NCBI GenBank assembly: GCA_029213165.1
Contig: JARGNO010000002.1
Coordinates: forward strand, 86,604 to 150,603
Direction of reading: 5' to 3'
DNA length: 64,000 nucleotides
DNA from: Minwuia sp.
Lineage (GTDB): Bacteria; Pseudomonadota; Alphaproteobacteria; Minwuiales; Minwuiaceae
In this document: positions 26,308-35,474 of the stretch, one piece after another
Numbering within the stretch: the stretch's first letter is position 1
Layout of the letters: the number at the start of each line of letters is the position of its first letter
Position numbers and translations under genes: made by a program
Notes under the pieces: model-generated
Seen by the model: the letters and a program-made list of their open reading frames with translations, nothing else
Told to the model about the DNA's origin: nothing
Database searches by the model: none

Positions 26308-27849
26308 CTAGTGCTTGAAGCGACGGATCTCGCCGGACTTCAGACGCTCCATGTACGAACCCAGTTCCTTCCGCACGATCGGCATCAGGAAATAGAGCCC
26401 GGTGATGTTCACCACCGCCATCGCGAAGATCGCTGCATCGGAGAAGTCGATGACCGGACCCAGGCTCGCCGCTGCGCCTATGACGATGAAGACGCAGAAG
26501 ATCACCTTGAAGATGACCTCCGTCGTCTTCCCCTCACCGAACAGGTACGTCCATGCCTTCAGGCCGTAGTAGGACCAGGAGATCATGGTCGAGAAGGCGA
26601 ACAGGATCACTGCGATTGCAAGGATATAGGGGAACCAGCTGAACCCTTGCGCGAACGCGGCGGAGGTCAGTGACACGCCCGAGACATCGCCGACCGTCTT
26701 GATCGTTGAGCCATCGAGCACGAAGTTGCCCGTCGCCGGATCCATGATCAGCAAGCCGGAGATCGTGATCACCAGCGCGGTCATCGTGCAGATGACAACG
26801 GTGTCGATCAGCGGCTCCAGCAGGGACACCAGCCCCTCGGTGATCGGTTCCTTGGTCTTCACCGCCGAATGGGCGATGGCTGCGGAACCGACACCGGCCT
26901 CGTTCGAGAACGCGGCCCGCTTGAAGCCCTGGATCAGGGCACCGACGATACCACCCGCGACACCCAGACCGGTGAAGGCCCCTTCGAAGATCTGGCCGAA
27001 TGCCCAGCCGATCTTGTCGAAGTTCATGATCAGGATCACCAGCGCCGTGACGACATAGAGGATACCCATGAAGGGCACGACCTTCTCCGTCACGTTGGCG
27101 ATCGACTTGATGCCACCGACGATGACTGCGAACACGATCACCGCAAAGATGATGCCTGTGATCCAGCCCGGGAAGTCACCGACGATCCCGGCAATCTGGG
27201 CATGAGCCTGGTTGGCCTGGAACATGTTGCCGCCACCAAGTGCGCCGAGGATGCAGAAGACCGAGAACAGGAATGCCAGCACCTTGCCGCCCGGCAGTCC
27301 GCGCTCCCTGAAGCCCTTGGAGAGGTAGTACATCGGGCCGCCCGAGACGGACCCGTCCGCATACTCGTTGCGGTATTTTACACCCAGCGTGCATTCGGTG
27401 AACTTCGATGCCATGCCCAGAAGGCCGGCAAGGATCATCCAGAAGGTGGCACCCGGGCCACCGATACCGACGGCAACCGCAACACCGGCGATATTGCCGA
27501 GACCGACGGTGCCCGACAGTGCTGTGGCCAGAGCCTGGAAGTGACTGACTTCACCCGCATCCTCGGGGTCGGAATAGTCGCCCTTCACCAGTTGGATCGA
27601 ATGGCGAAAGCCCCTGATCTGGATGAAACCGAAATACAGCGTGAAGACACTCGCCGCGATCACCAGCCACATGACGATCCAGGGGAAGCTGGTTCCGGGG
27701 ATCGGGGCGAAGATGAAGTTGACGAAGGGACCGGTGGCGGCGGCAAATGCCTCGTTCACCGCCTGGTCGATGGACCCGCCTTCCTGCGCAAAGGCAGGCA
27801 CGGCAGTGAACGGCAGCAAGGCCAGGCCGTTGAGAATGCTCTTTTTCAT
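26308..27849 (-). CDS. alanine/glycine:cation symporter (AGCS family)
   Basis: Sodium-coupled small neutral amino-acid importer, 513 residues from the ATG at 27849, which has AGGGAG six bases upstream. The product begins with a signal-peptide-like segment ending AFAQEG, then the AGCS core: [52 protein letters not shown] and [12 protein letters not shown], with about ten membrane helices. A cleavable-looking leader before the first helix occurs in some bacterial AGCS proteins. The start is 10 bp from the stop of an upstream universal stress protein gene, so the two probably form one transcript. Confidence 0.9.
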   Translation of the reverse strand: MKKSILNGLALLPFTAVPAFAQEGGSIDQAVNEAFAAATGPFVNFIFAPIPGTSFPWIVMWLVIAASVFTLYFGFIQIRGFRHSIQLVKGDYSDPEDAGEVSHFQALATALSGTVGLGNIAGVAVAVGIGGPGATFWMILAGLLGMASKFTECTLGVKYRNEYADGSVSGGPMYYLSKGFRERGLPGGKVLAFLFSVFCILGALGGGNMFQANQAHAQIAGIVGDFPGWITGIIFAVIVFAVIVGGIKSIANVTEKVVPFMGILYVVTALVILIMNFDKIGWAFGQIFEGAFTGLGVAGGIVGALIQGFKRAAFSNEAGVGSAAIAHSAVKTKEPITEGLVSLLEPLIDTVVICTMTALVITISGLLIMDPATGNFVLDGSTIKTVGDVSGVSLTSAAFAQGFSWFPYILAIAVILFAFSTMISWSYYGLKAWTYLFGEGKTTEVIFKVIFCVFIVIGAAASLGPVIDFSDAAIFAMAVVNITGLYFLMPIVRKELGSYMERLKSGEIRRFKH

Positions 27850-27859
27850 GATTGCTCCC

Positions 27860-28297
27860 TCATCCGACAATCGTGACAGGAACTTCGGAGGTCATGGCGA
27901 GATGGGCTGTCGAGGTGCCGAACACCCTGCTCGCCAATCCGCGGTCACCGGAACGGGCAACAACGATCTGACTGGCCCCCTCTGACACCGCCGTCGAATT
28001 CAGCAGATCAGCCACATGGCCATGCTTGACCATTCCACGCGCGGCAAACCCCTCTGCCTTCAGCGCATTGATGGCCGGATTGATCACACGGTCCTTTGCC
28101 GCGGCAATCTCCGCCTCGCGCCGCTTGTGGCGCTCCGCGTTCTCCTCTGCCGTCTGGAATGAATATGGCGACCACTCGATGACGAAGAGGGCGATGAGTT
28201 CGCAGTCTCCGATCAGGGAAGCGAGCTGCTTGGCGAACGCGACTGCGCGGTCCCCCGCCTCGCTGCCATCAAGCCCGATGAGAATCTTGGCTGTCAT
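27860..28297 (-). CDS. universal stress protein (UspA family)
   Basis: The start at 28297 ([19 protein letters not shown]) with AGGGGG upstream gives 145 residues, the single-domain Usp size; the frame is open further upstream but without protein character. The C-terminus has the nucleotide-binding pattern [18 protein letters not shown] followed by [13 protein letters not shown], close to the G-2x-G-9x-G-S/T consensus of ATP-binding Usps. It is encoded directly before a symporter, recalling TeaD-like Usps that regulate transporters; that analogy is inference. The 286 bp upstream is AT-rich near 28400-28450 and probably holds its promoter; I see nothing else there. Confidence 0.88.
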   Translation of the reverse strand: MTAKILIGLDGSEAGDRAVAFAKQLASLIGDCELIALFVIEWSPYSFQTAEENAERHKRREAEIAAAKDRVINPAINALKAEGFAARGMVKHGHVADLLNSTAVSEGASQIVVARSGDRGLASRVFGTSTAHLAMTSEVPVTIVG

Positions 28298-28583
28298 TGA
28301 ATACCCCCTGCCAGGTTTCGTGTTTCGGTCCGACGCAAGCAATCGCCGAACAAGCGGCGTTAACCGTGGCACAGAGAAACAGCCGGGTCACCCAATCCTT
28401 TCATTAAAATGAAGTATTTAGAGCAATTTCCTGAAGTATATGTTCAGTTCAGGGCGTACGGTATTCTGCGACCCCATCGCAGGCTGAAAAACACCCTGCA
28501 TGCCGGTCACCGGTTCATTGCCCAAATGCCTGCGCAAAGACTGAAGCCGATTGATGCTTCATGCAAGCGGAGGCTGCGGGTCA

Positions 28584-29975
28584 TCACCGCGCGAAGCGGG
28601 CCTCGATCATCGCGAACAACGCCCGCATTCCCATGGCCTCTCCGCCGCGCGGACGGCCCGGACGGTTGCGGCTGTTCCAGGCCATGATGTCCAGATGCAG
28701 CCAGCGATCCGGTTCGGCGACGAACTCCTTCAGAAACAGCGCCGCCGTGCTTGCCCCGGCAAACCGTCCGGAACCGGCATTGTTGATATCGGCAAACGGT
28801 GTATCCAGCAGATGTCGATACCCCTCATGCAGCGGCAGACGCCAGACGGCATCATCGGCGGAACGTGCCGCCACCTCCAGTTCCGCCGCGAGGGCGTCAT
28901 CGCGGGCGAAGAAGGCCACGATCTCCGTACCGACCGCCACCCGCGCCGCGCCTGTCAGGGTCGCGAAATCAACCAGCAGATCCGGCTTGTCCTCTCCCGC
29001 GAGGGTCAGCGCATCACCCAGCACCAGCCGCCCCTCCGCGTCCGTATTGCCGATCTCCACGGTGATGCCCTGTCGCGTCTGCAGGATGTCCCCCGGGCGG
29101 TAGGCATTGCCGGCAACAGCGTTCTCCACCGCCGGAATCAGCACCCGGAGGCGCACCGGCAGCGCCTGAGCGAGAATCATATGCGCCAGACCCAGAACGG
29201 TCGCCGCCCCCCCCATGTCCTTGCGCATAAGTTCCATGCCTGATGCCGGTTTCAGGTCCAGCCCGCCCGTGTCGAAGCACACCCCCTTCCCCACCAGCGT
29301 GACCTTCGGAAGCGCCGCGTCACCGAAGGTCAGGTCGATCAGACGCGGGGCATCAGCCGCCGCGCGCCCCACCGCATGGATCATCGGAAAGTTCCGGGTC
29401 AGAAGCTCATCACCAACAACGGATTCCGCATGGCCGCCGAACTTCTCGGCCAGCCCCCGCGCGGATTGCTCCAGCGCACTCGGCCCCATGTCCTGCGCAG
29501 GTGTGTTGATCAGGGTGCGGGTCAGGAAGATCGCCTCAGCCATCGCGGTGACGCGCTCCCGATCGACCTCCAGCGGCCAGACAAGCTGGGCCCTGGGCTT
29601 GTCGGATGGCTTCAGGTACCGGTCGAAACGATAGGTGCCGAGGGCCCAGCCCAGCACCAGGTCCTGCGCAAGCGTCACGTGGTCGCCACATTCGAGTGCC
29701 GACAGATCCAGCATGAAGCGGTCCGCGGGCAAGCGGCCCTGCAGGCCTGCCACGCTCCACATGTCCGGCCTGTCACCCACCACCGCCAACACGGCGCTCG
29801 GCGTACCATCGCCCCCCGGCAGCATCAGGGCGGAACCGGCCTTCATGTTCTCCAGCCGCCCGGTGAGCCAGTTGCGCCAGTTCAGCGGTTGCGCCTCCAG
29901 CCAGTCCGTCAGCTTTCCGGCGGATACCAGATGAATGGGCAGCGCGCCTGCGCTTTCCCCGATCAGGTCGAACAT
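28584..29975 (-). CDS. M17-family leucyl aminopeptidase
   Basis: Cytosolic two-metal aminopeptidase. The ATG at 29975 (MFDLIGES) has GGAGGGG upstream and gives 463 residues. The M17 catalytic blocks are intact: VGKGVCFDTGGLDLKP with the metal-binding Lys and Asp, KDMGGAATVLG, and NTDAEGRLVLGDAL (about 304-317), the family signature with Asp and Glu ligands plus the catalytic Arg. It trims N-terminal residues from peptides. The length is somewhat below PepA (about 500) and similar to PepB-like or short alphaproteobacterial members, so I give no symbol. Confidence 0.9.
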   Translation of the reverse strand: MFDLIGESAGALPIHLVSAGKLTDWLEAQPLNWRNWLTGRLENMKAGSALMLPGGDGTPSAVLAVVGDRPDMWSVAGLQGRLPADRFMLDLSALECGDHVTLAQDLVLGWALGTYRFDRYLKPSDKPRAQLVWPLEVDRERVTAMAEAIFLTRTLINTPAQDMGPSALEQSARGLAEKFGGHAESVVGDELLTRNFPMIHAVGRAAADAPRLIDLTFGDAALPKVTLVGKGVCFDTGGLDLKPASGMELMRKDMGGAATVLGLAHMILAQALPVRLRVLIPAVENAVAGNAYRPGDILQTRQGITVEIGNTDAEGRLVLGDALTLAGEDKPDLLVDFATLTGAARVAVGTEIVAFFARDDALAAELEVAARSADDAVWRLPLHEGYRHLLDTPFADINNAGSGRFAGASTAALFLKEFVAEPDRWLHLDIMAWNSRNRPGRPRGGEAMGMRALFAMIEARFAR

Positions 29976-30038
29976 GTTGCCCCTCCAGTCATGATGGGGT
30001 GGGACTTTGGAGTCTCCCCGATCAGGCTGCAAGGGCCA

Positions 30039-31190
30039 TCAGTCGGTTGCGACCGTTCCCGTGTCCGAAGCAGCAGCGGCAGCATCCGGTTTGACAGGAG
30101 CGGTCTCCGCCGCCTTGTCCGAAGATGTGTCACTGCCCTCTGCCGCGTCTGAAACCGGTTCCGGTGTAACGGTCGGAGGTTCGATCAGACCGGCTTCCTC
30201 ATAGTATCGCCTGGCCCCCGAGTGCAGCGGCACGGTGAGACCGTCCAGCGCAGTCTGCAACCGGATCTGGCGCCCCTTGACGTGACCGGAGTTCAGCAGC
30301 TCGCGATTGCTCTCGGCCCAGAATGCCCGGGTGATCCGATAAATCAGATCCTCGTCAGCATCCTCCATCACGATCCACTGCGCGCCGACCAGCAGTGTCG
30401 GTATGGTCCCTACACCGTGATAGACCCCCAGCGGCACGGCACCGGGTGTGTAGAAGCGGTTGGTCAGGACAAGCTGATTTGCCGCCACCCCGGAAATGGG
30501 GGCAATGGTGAAGTTACCAGTCTCCGCGAGTTCGGTAACGGCAACGGACGGGTAGCCGACAACAAAGAATGCGGCATCGACTTCCCCTTCCAGCAGCGCC
30601 GTGATCGCGGCCTCCGGCCCCAGTTCCACGCTGTCGAAGTCCTTCGGCTCGATACCAAAGGCATTGAGGATCAGCAGCGTGTTGATCCTTGTCCCCGAAC
30701 CGGGCCGGTCGATCGCCACCCGCTTCCCGCGCAGGTCGGAGACGGAAAGAATGCCGAGATCGCGCCGGACCACCAGATGCACGTGTTCCGGATACAGATT
30801 GGCAATCGCACGCAGTTGCGGATAGGCCTTCTTGCCCGTGAAGACATGGTCGCCGCGATAGGCCCAGGCGGCGATATCCGCCTGCGAGAGCGCAGAATCG
30901 AAGCGGCCCGACACCAGCCCCTCGATATTGTCGAACGATCCCCGGCTGGTCACCGCCGTGGCGATCAGATTGTCGACGCCACAGGCACCACCTTCGTCGC
31001 AGGGCGCACTGCCGGGCGGTCGTGAAATGGCGGACGCGATGAGGGCACCGATGGGATAGTAGGTCCCGGCGGTTGATCCCGTGCCGATGCGGAAAAGCCG
31101 CACATCCTCGGCGAACGCAACCGGAGCGGCGATGAGCATGAAGCTCATGAGAATTGCCGCCTTCGCGGTTGTGACCGGCCTTGCCCACAT
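30039..31190 (-). CDS. TAXI-family TRAP transporter substrate-binding protein
   Basis: Start set at the ATG at 31190 (MWARPVTT), which has AAGGGA upstream and begins a signal peptide ending near AFAED; 383 residues. The hallmark is RIGTGSTAGTYYPIG, the substrate-loop beginning of TAXI proteins, followed by QADIAAWAYRGDHVF and VAIDRPGSGTRI. TAXI proteins deliver glutamate or other carboxylates to fused TRAP permeases. No TRAP permease gene is nearby, so it must pair with a distant one or act as a sensor. The last 45 or so residues form a low-complexity tail rich in Ala, Asp, Thr, Pro and Glu, unusual for the family. Confidence 0.85.
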   Translation of the reverse strand: MWARPVTTAKAAILMSFMLIAAPVAFAEDVRLFRIGTGSTAGTYYPIGALIASAISRPPGSAPCDEGGACGVDNLIATAVTSRGSFDNIEGLVSGRFDSALSQADIAAWAYRGDHVFTGKKAYPQLRAIANLYPEHVHLVVRRDLGILSVSDLRGKRVAIDRPGSGTRINTLLILNAFGIEPKDFDSVELGPEAAITALLEGEVDAAFFVVGYPSVAVTELAETGNFTIAPISGVAANQLVLTNRFYTPGAVPLGVYHGVGTIPTLLVGAQWIVMEDADEDLIYRITRAFWAESNRELLNSGHVKGRQIRLQTALDGLTVPLHSGARRYYEEAGLIEPPTVTPEPVSDAAEGSDTSSDKAAETAPVKPDAAAAASDTGTVATD

Positions 31191-31277
31191 TCTTCCCTTA
31201 TACGCCGATCCGGTCACGCGACAAGGGGAGGACGGTGATGAAGGGGAGCGGACGCGTGTGAGACAGCGATTGTGCAG

Positions 31278-31481
31278 ATGAAGACAAGCCGGAGAACCGC
31301 GCAAGCCGACATTGCGGAATTCGTGCGGCGGCGCCACGCGATACTTTCACCGGAATGCCCGTTCGAGTTCGACAGCCTGGCCGATCCCGTCGCCACCCGC
31401 TGACAAATCGTCGAGACCCTGAAACGCCTGCCAGCCCCCGCGCCGCGACAACATCGGAAACATCCGGTGGACGCGATGTAG
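31278..31481 (+). pseudogene. possible small gene interrupted by an in-frame TGA
   Basis: From an ATG at 31278 an open frame encodes 41 residues (MKTSRRTAQADIAEFVRRRH...) to a TGA at 31401-31403. The same frame continues with equally coding-like codons (QIVETLKRLPAPAP...) to a TAG at 31479-31481. GC-rich third positions run on both sides of the TGA, as if a TGG Trp codon had mutated. No strong ribosome-binding site is visible. This lies in the 343-bp gap between the TAXI gene and otsB, which otherwise should hold the divergent promoters. It could be a decayed gene, a real 41-residue peptide, or chance. Confidence 0.3.
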
Positions 31482-31533
31482 CCACCCCCCCTATCGTGGT
31501 TGCTGGTCAAGCAGCATTCGGGCCGGAGCAGAG

Positions 31534-32262
31534 ATGATCGTCGGACAACAGACCGCGTTGTTCCTGGACTATGACGGAACCCTGGTCGACCTGGCCGCAA
31601 CGCCGGAGGCTGCCCGCCCGCCGCACGGTCTCGTGCCCCTGCTCAAGGGCCTGGAGACGGCTCTTGGCGGCGCTGTTGCCATTCTGAGCGGGCGCACCAT
31701 TACCGACATCGACCAGATGCTGGCCCCCATGAAGGCAACCGTTGGCGGCGTTCACGGTGCGGAAATGCGTGTCGGGGATGGCGCACCGGAACGTCTGGAG
31801 ACGTCCGAGGAAATGACACACATACGCCGTCTCTGCGCCTCATTGGGCCGCAGCACGCCCGGTTTGCGTGTCGAGGACAAGGGCCAGGCCATTGCCGTTC
31901 ACTACCGCGCGGTGCCGGAGGCCGAACAACAGGTCGGCAAGGCCCTGCAGGCGGCGCTGGCCACGAGCCGCGATCTGGAACTGATCCAGGGCAAGATGGT
32001 CTATGAGGTTCGCCGCCCCGGAATGCACAAGGGTGCGGTGCTGCAGCGTCTGATGCAGCGTCCCCCCTTCCGGGATCGCATCCCGCTGATGATCGGTGAC
32101 GACCGGACCGACGAGGATGCCTTTGCCATGGCCCTGCACCTCGGCGGTTCAGCCATCAAGGTCGGCGAAGGGACAACCATTGCCCGCTCTCGCCTCCCGG
32201 ATCCGCTTGCCGTGCGCCAAGCGCTCGAAAGGGCTGTTGAATCGATGAAGGATAACCAATGA
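31534..32262 (+). CDS. otsB: trehalose-6-phosphate phosphatase
   Basis: HAD-superfamily phosphatase of 242 residues removing phosphate from trehalose 6-phosphate. The nucleophile motif LDYDGTLVD is at about 11-19 (Asp12 and Asp14), ILSGRT is motif II, and GDDRTDEDAF near 188-197 is the Mg-binding acidic motif typical of trehalose phosphatases. It opens a plus-strand cluster with a GH15 hydrolase and otsA; its stop overlaps the GH15 start (ATGA). The promoter must lie in the preceding 130 bp or so. Confidence 0.92.
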   Translation: MIVGQQTALFLDYDGTLVDLAATPEAARPPHGLVPLLKGLETALGGAVAILSGRTITDIDQMLAPMKATVGGVHGAEMRVGDGAPERLETSEEMTHIRRLCASLGRSTPGLRVEDKGQAIAVHYRAVPEAEQQVGKALQAALATSRDLELIQGKMVYEVRRPGMHKGAVLQRLMQRPPFRDRIPLMIGDDRTDEDAFAMALHLGGSAIKVGEGTTIARSRLPDPLAVRQALERAVESMKDNQ

Positions 32263-34070
32263 CAAGCCAGACTGCTGCGCCAATGCAGCCTTCGCTGAAC
32301 CTCGGCGTCGTCGGAAACTCTGCCTTCAATGCGCTGATCGATGACAGGGGTGCGGTCGTCTGGTGCTGCCTGCCGCGCTATGACAGCGAACCGCTGTTTC
32401 ACGCCCTGCTGAGCGATGGCAAGGACAGGCCCGATGGCAGCTTCATGATCGATGTCGAGGACTTCGACCATGCCGAACAGGCCTACGACCCCAATACGGC
32501 GATCCTGAGAACGCGCCTTTTCGATCGCAATGGCCGGGGGGTCGAGATCACCGACTTCGCACCGCGCTTCTCGGCACGGGGCCGCATGTTCCGCCCCCTC
32601 ACCATGGTTCGGCGGTTGCGGCCGGTCAACGGCTCCCCCCGCATCCGTATCCGGCTGCGGCCCACGCATGGCTGGGGCACCAAGGTGCCGACGATCACCC
32701 ATGGCAGCAATCACATCCGCTATGTCGCCGACCATTACACCCTGCGTTTCACCACAAATGCACCCATCGACTATGTGCTGAAGGAAACCGCGTTCCTGCT
32801 CGACCAGCCTCTGGACATGATCCTGGGGCCGGACGAGACCCTGACATCGGGTGTCGCCGAGACAGCCGCCGAGTTCGAGGAGAAGACCGCAGACTACTGG
32901 CGGCACTGGACCCGCCGCCTCGCCCTGCCGCTGGAGTGGCAGGAGGCCGTGATCAGGTCCGCGATCACCCTGAAGCTCTGCGTGTTCGAGGAGACAGGGG
33001 CCATTGTCGCCGCGCTGACGACCAGCATCCCGGAATCTGCCGGTTCGGGACGCAACTGGGACTATCGTTTCTGCTGGCTGCGCGATGCCTTCTTTGTTGT
33101 CCGGGCGCTGAACACGCTGGCCGAGGTCGGCACCATGGAGGACTATCTGCGCTGGCTGCGCAACGTCGTGGTCGATGCCGATGGCGGGCACATGCAGCCC
33201 GTCTACGGCATCGGGCTGGAGGCCCAGATCAGCGAGCGGATCATCGAGGACATTCCCGGCTATCGCGGCATGGGTCCGGTACGCGTCGGCAACCAGGCAC
33301 ATGAGCATTTCCAGTACGACGTCTTCGGCAATGTCGTACTGGGTGCGGCCCAGGCCTTCTTCGACAAGCGGCTGCTCCGCCCTGCCGACATCGACGATTT
33401 CGAACGGCTGGAGAAGGTCGGCGAGCAGGCCTACCATTTCCACGACAAGCCCGATGCCGGCATGTGGGAACTGCGGACACGGGCGCGGGTCCATACCTCC
33501 TCGGCGCTGATGTGCTGGGCGGCCTGTGACCGTCTGGCCAAGATCGCGACCGAGATCGGACGGCCGGACCGCACGCGATACTGGGCAGACCGCGCCACGA
33601 TCATCCGGGACCGCATCCTGACCGAGTCGTGGAGCGAGGAACGCCAGGCCTTCGCGGAGAGCTTCGGCGGTCGCGACCTGGACGCCTCCGTCCTGCTGAT
33701 GGCGGAGGTCGGGCTGATCGATCCGAAGGACCCGCGCTTCGTCTCCACGGTCGAGCGATTGGAGGAGGCCCTGACTGATGGGCCGCACATGCGCCGCTAT
33801 GAAGCCGCGGACGATTTCGGTGCGCCGGAAGTATCGTTCAACATCTGTGCCTTCTGGCGCATCGAGGCCCTGGCCCGGATCGGGCAGATCGACAAGGCGC
33901 GCGAAACCTTCGAGGCGATGCTGGCCCTGCGCAATCCGCTTGGCCTGCTGTCGGAAGACACGCATCCGGAGACCGGCGAACTCTGGGGCAACTTCCCCCA
34001 GACCTATTCGATGGTGGGGATCATCAATTGCGCCCGATTGTTGAGCAAGGGATGGGAGACCCGGATATGA
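32259..34070 (+). CDS. glycoside hydrolase family 15 (trehalase or glucoamylase-like)
   Basis: The 603-residue GH15 protein has an N-terminal beta-sandwich (LGVVGNSAFNALIDDRGAVV, WCCLPRYDS) and an (alpha/alpha)6 catalytic barrel with RNWDYRFCWLRDAFF, a conserved family block, and EVSFNICAFWRIEAL toward the end. GH15 enzymes are inverting and use two glutamates. Several bacterial GH15 members tied to trehalose genes are trehalases, and the tight otsB-GH15-otsA overlap order (ATGA on both sides) favours that here. It has no signal peptide, so it acts in the cytoplasm, where an intracellular glucosidase would regulate or recycle trehalose. Confidence 0.88.
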   Translation: MTSQTAAPMQPSLNLGVVGNSAFNALIDDRGAVVWCCLPRYDSEPLFHALLSDGKDRPDGSFMIDVEDFDHAEQAYDPNTAILRTRLFDRNGRGVEITDFAPRFSARGRMFRPLTMVRRLRPVNGSPRIRIRLRPTHGWGTKVPTITHGSNHIRYVADHYTLRFTTNAPIDYVLKETAFLLDQPLDMILGPDETLTSGVAETAAEFEEKTADYWRHWTRRLALPLEWQEAVIRSAITLKLCVFEETGAIVAALTTSIPESAGSGRNWDYRFCWLRDAFFVVRALNTLAEVGTMEDYLRWLRNVVVDADGGHMQPVYGIGLEAQISERIIEDIPGYRGMGPVRVGNQAHEHFQYDVFGNVVLGAAQAFFDKRLLRPADIDDFERLEKVGEQAYHFHDKPDAGMWELRTRARVHTSSALMCWAACDRLAKIATEIGRPDRTRYWADRATIIRDRILTESWSEERQAFAESFGGRDLDASVLLMAEVGLIDPKDPRFVSTVERLEEALTDGPHMRRYEAADDFGAPEVSFNICAFWRIEALARIGQIDKARETFEAMLALRNPLGLLSEDTHPETGELWGNFPQTYSMVGIINCARLLSKGWETRI

Positions 34071-35458
34071 GTCGCCTCATCGTCGTGTCGAACCGCGTGC
34101 AGGACCCTGCCGCCGGTGCCAGTGCCGGCGGCCTTGCCGTGGCGCTGGGTGAGGCGCTGGAGGCGAATGGCGGAGTCTGGGTTGGCTGGGACGGACGGAT
34201 CGAACAGGACCCGCTTCAGCCCGTCAGCTGGAACGAACATACATCCGGCAACCTGACCCTGCTGACCACATCCCTGACGCCGGAGGAGCACGAGGGGTAT
34301 TACCTCGGCTTCGCCAACCGTGTGCTCTGGCCCGCGTTTCACTACCGTCTCGACCTTGTGGACTACACCACTGCCAATTCACGGGTATATGGTGCCGTGA
34401 ACCGCCGCCTCGCCATGAAGATCGCCGCAATCCTGCGCCCGGACGACCGCATCTGGATACATGACTACCATCTGATTCCGCTGGCCGCAGAGTTGCGGGC
34501 GACCGGGTGTGGCAATCCCATCGGCTATTTCCAGCACATCCCCTTGCCGCCCCCCAGCATCCTGGCCGCGGTACCGGAGTTCAACTGGCTGGTCCGGGCC
34601 CTGTTCGCCTACGATGTGGTCGGCTTCCAGACCGAGACCGACCGCATGCATCTGGTGCAGCAGGTGCAGCAACTGGAGAGCGACACGGAAGTCGACGGCG
34701 AATATGTGACTGCCTTCGGACGCTCCACCCGGGTCAAGTCCTACCCCATCGGAATCGATGCCGAACGGTTTGCCGAGATGGCGCGCACCCCCAATGCGGC
34801 GGAGATCATCAGTCGAATCCGACAGCGCAACCTGAACCGCTCTCAGGTCATCGGCGTCGACCGGATGGACTATTCGAAGGGCTTGCCGGAACGCCTGGAA
34901 TCGGTGCGGCGCCTGTTCGAACTCTACCCGGAGAACCGCGGTGCCATGACCTTCATGCAGATCGCGCCGACATCGCGCGGCGCGGTCGATGCCTATGTGG
35001 ACCTGCACGAACGGCTGGACTCCCTCAGCGGTGAGATCAACAGCAAGTTCAGTGATTTCGACTGGACGCCGATCCGCTACATCAACCGCCAGTTCCCGCG
35101 CGAGACCCTGGCTGCCCTCTACCGCGCCAGTCGCGCCGCACTGATCACCCCGCTGCGCGACGGCATGAACCTGGTGGCGCATGAGTATGTGGCCGCGCAG
35201 GATCCGGACGATCCCGGCATGCCCGTCCTGTCGCGGTTTGCCGGCGCGGCGGAGTACATGGACGAGGCGCTGCTGATCAATCCCTACAATGCCGACGAGA
35301 CCGCGACTGCTCTGCAGACCGCCCTGCAGATGCCGCTGAAGGAACGACAGCGCCGCCACAAGGCGCTGATGAAGGTGGTGCGGGACCTGGATGTTTCACG
35401 TTGGAGCAGCCGCTTCATCAGCGACCTTGGCCAGTTGCTGCGTGCGGTACCCGGTTGA
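34067..35458 (+). CDS. otsA: trehalose-6-phosphate synthase
   Basis: GT20 enzyme joining UDP-glucose and glucose 6-phosphate. The ATG at 34067 overlaps the GH15 stop (ATGA) and gives the canonical MSRLIVVSNRV beginning; 463 residues is standard for OtsA. Visible landmarks are WVGWDGRI, IWIHDYHLIPL, IGYFQHIPLPPPSI, VGFQTETDR, the donor-site VDRMDYSKGLPERL and LRDGMNLVAHEYVA. All expected motifs are present. Glucokinase follows 16 bp downstream and can supply its glucose 6-phosphate. Confidence 0.95.
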   Translation: MSRLIVVSNRVQDPAAGASAGGLAVALGEALEANGGVWVGWDGRIEQDPLQPVSWNEHTSGNLTLLTTSLTPEEHEGYYLGFANRVLWPAFHYRLDLVDYTTANSRVYGAVNRRLAMKIAAILRPDDRIWIHDYHLIPLAAELRATGCGNPIGYFQHIPLPPPSILAAVPEFNWLVRALFAYDVVGFQTETDRMHLVQQVQQLESDTEVDGEYVTAFGRSTRVKSYPIGIDAERFAEMARTPNAAEIISRIRQRNLNRSQVIGVDRMDYSKGLPERLESVRRLFELYPENRGAMTFMQIAPTSRGAVDAYVDLHERLDSLSGEINSKFSDFDWTPIRYINRQFPRETLAALYRASRAALITPLRDGMNLVAHEYVAAQDPDDPGMPVLSRFAGAAEYMDEALLINPYNADETATALQTALQMPLKERQRRHKALMKVVRDLDVSRWSSRFISDLGQLLRAVPG

Positions 35459-35474
35459 ACGGAAGGCAGGTCCG

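Noticed and set aside
31214-31600. Minus-strand frame of 128 codons across the otsB upstream region
   Set aside because: Cys- and Arg-rich non-protein composition and overlap with otsB; the plus-strand small frame is a better candidate.
32001-33965. A 654-codon open frame on the minus strand
   Set aside because: Antisense of otsB and GH15; no domain pattern, while the plus strand shows complete catalytic motifs.
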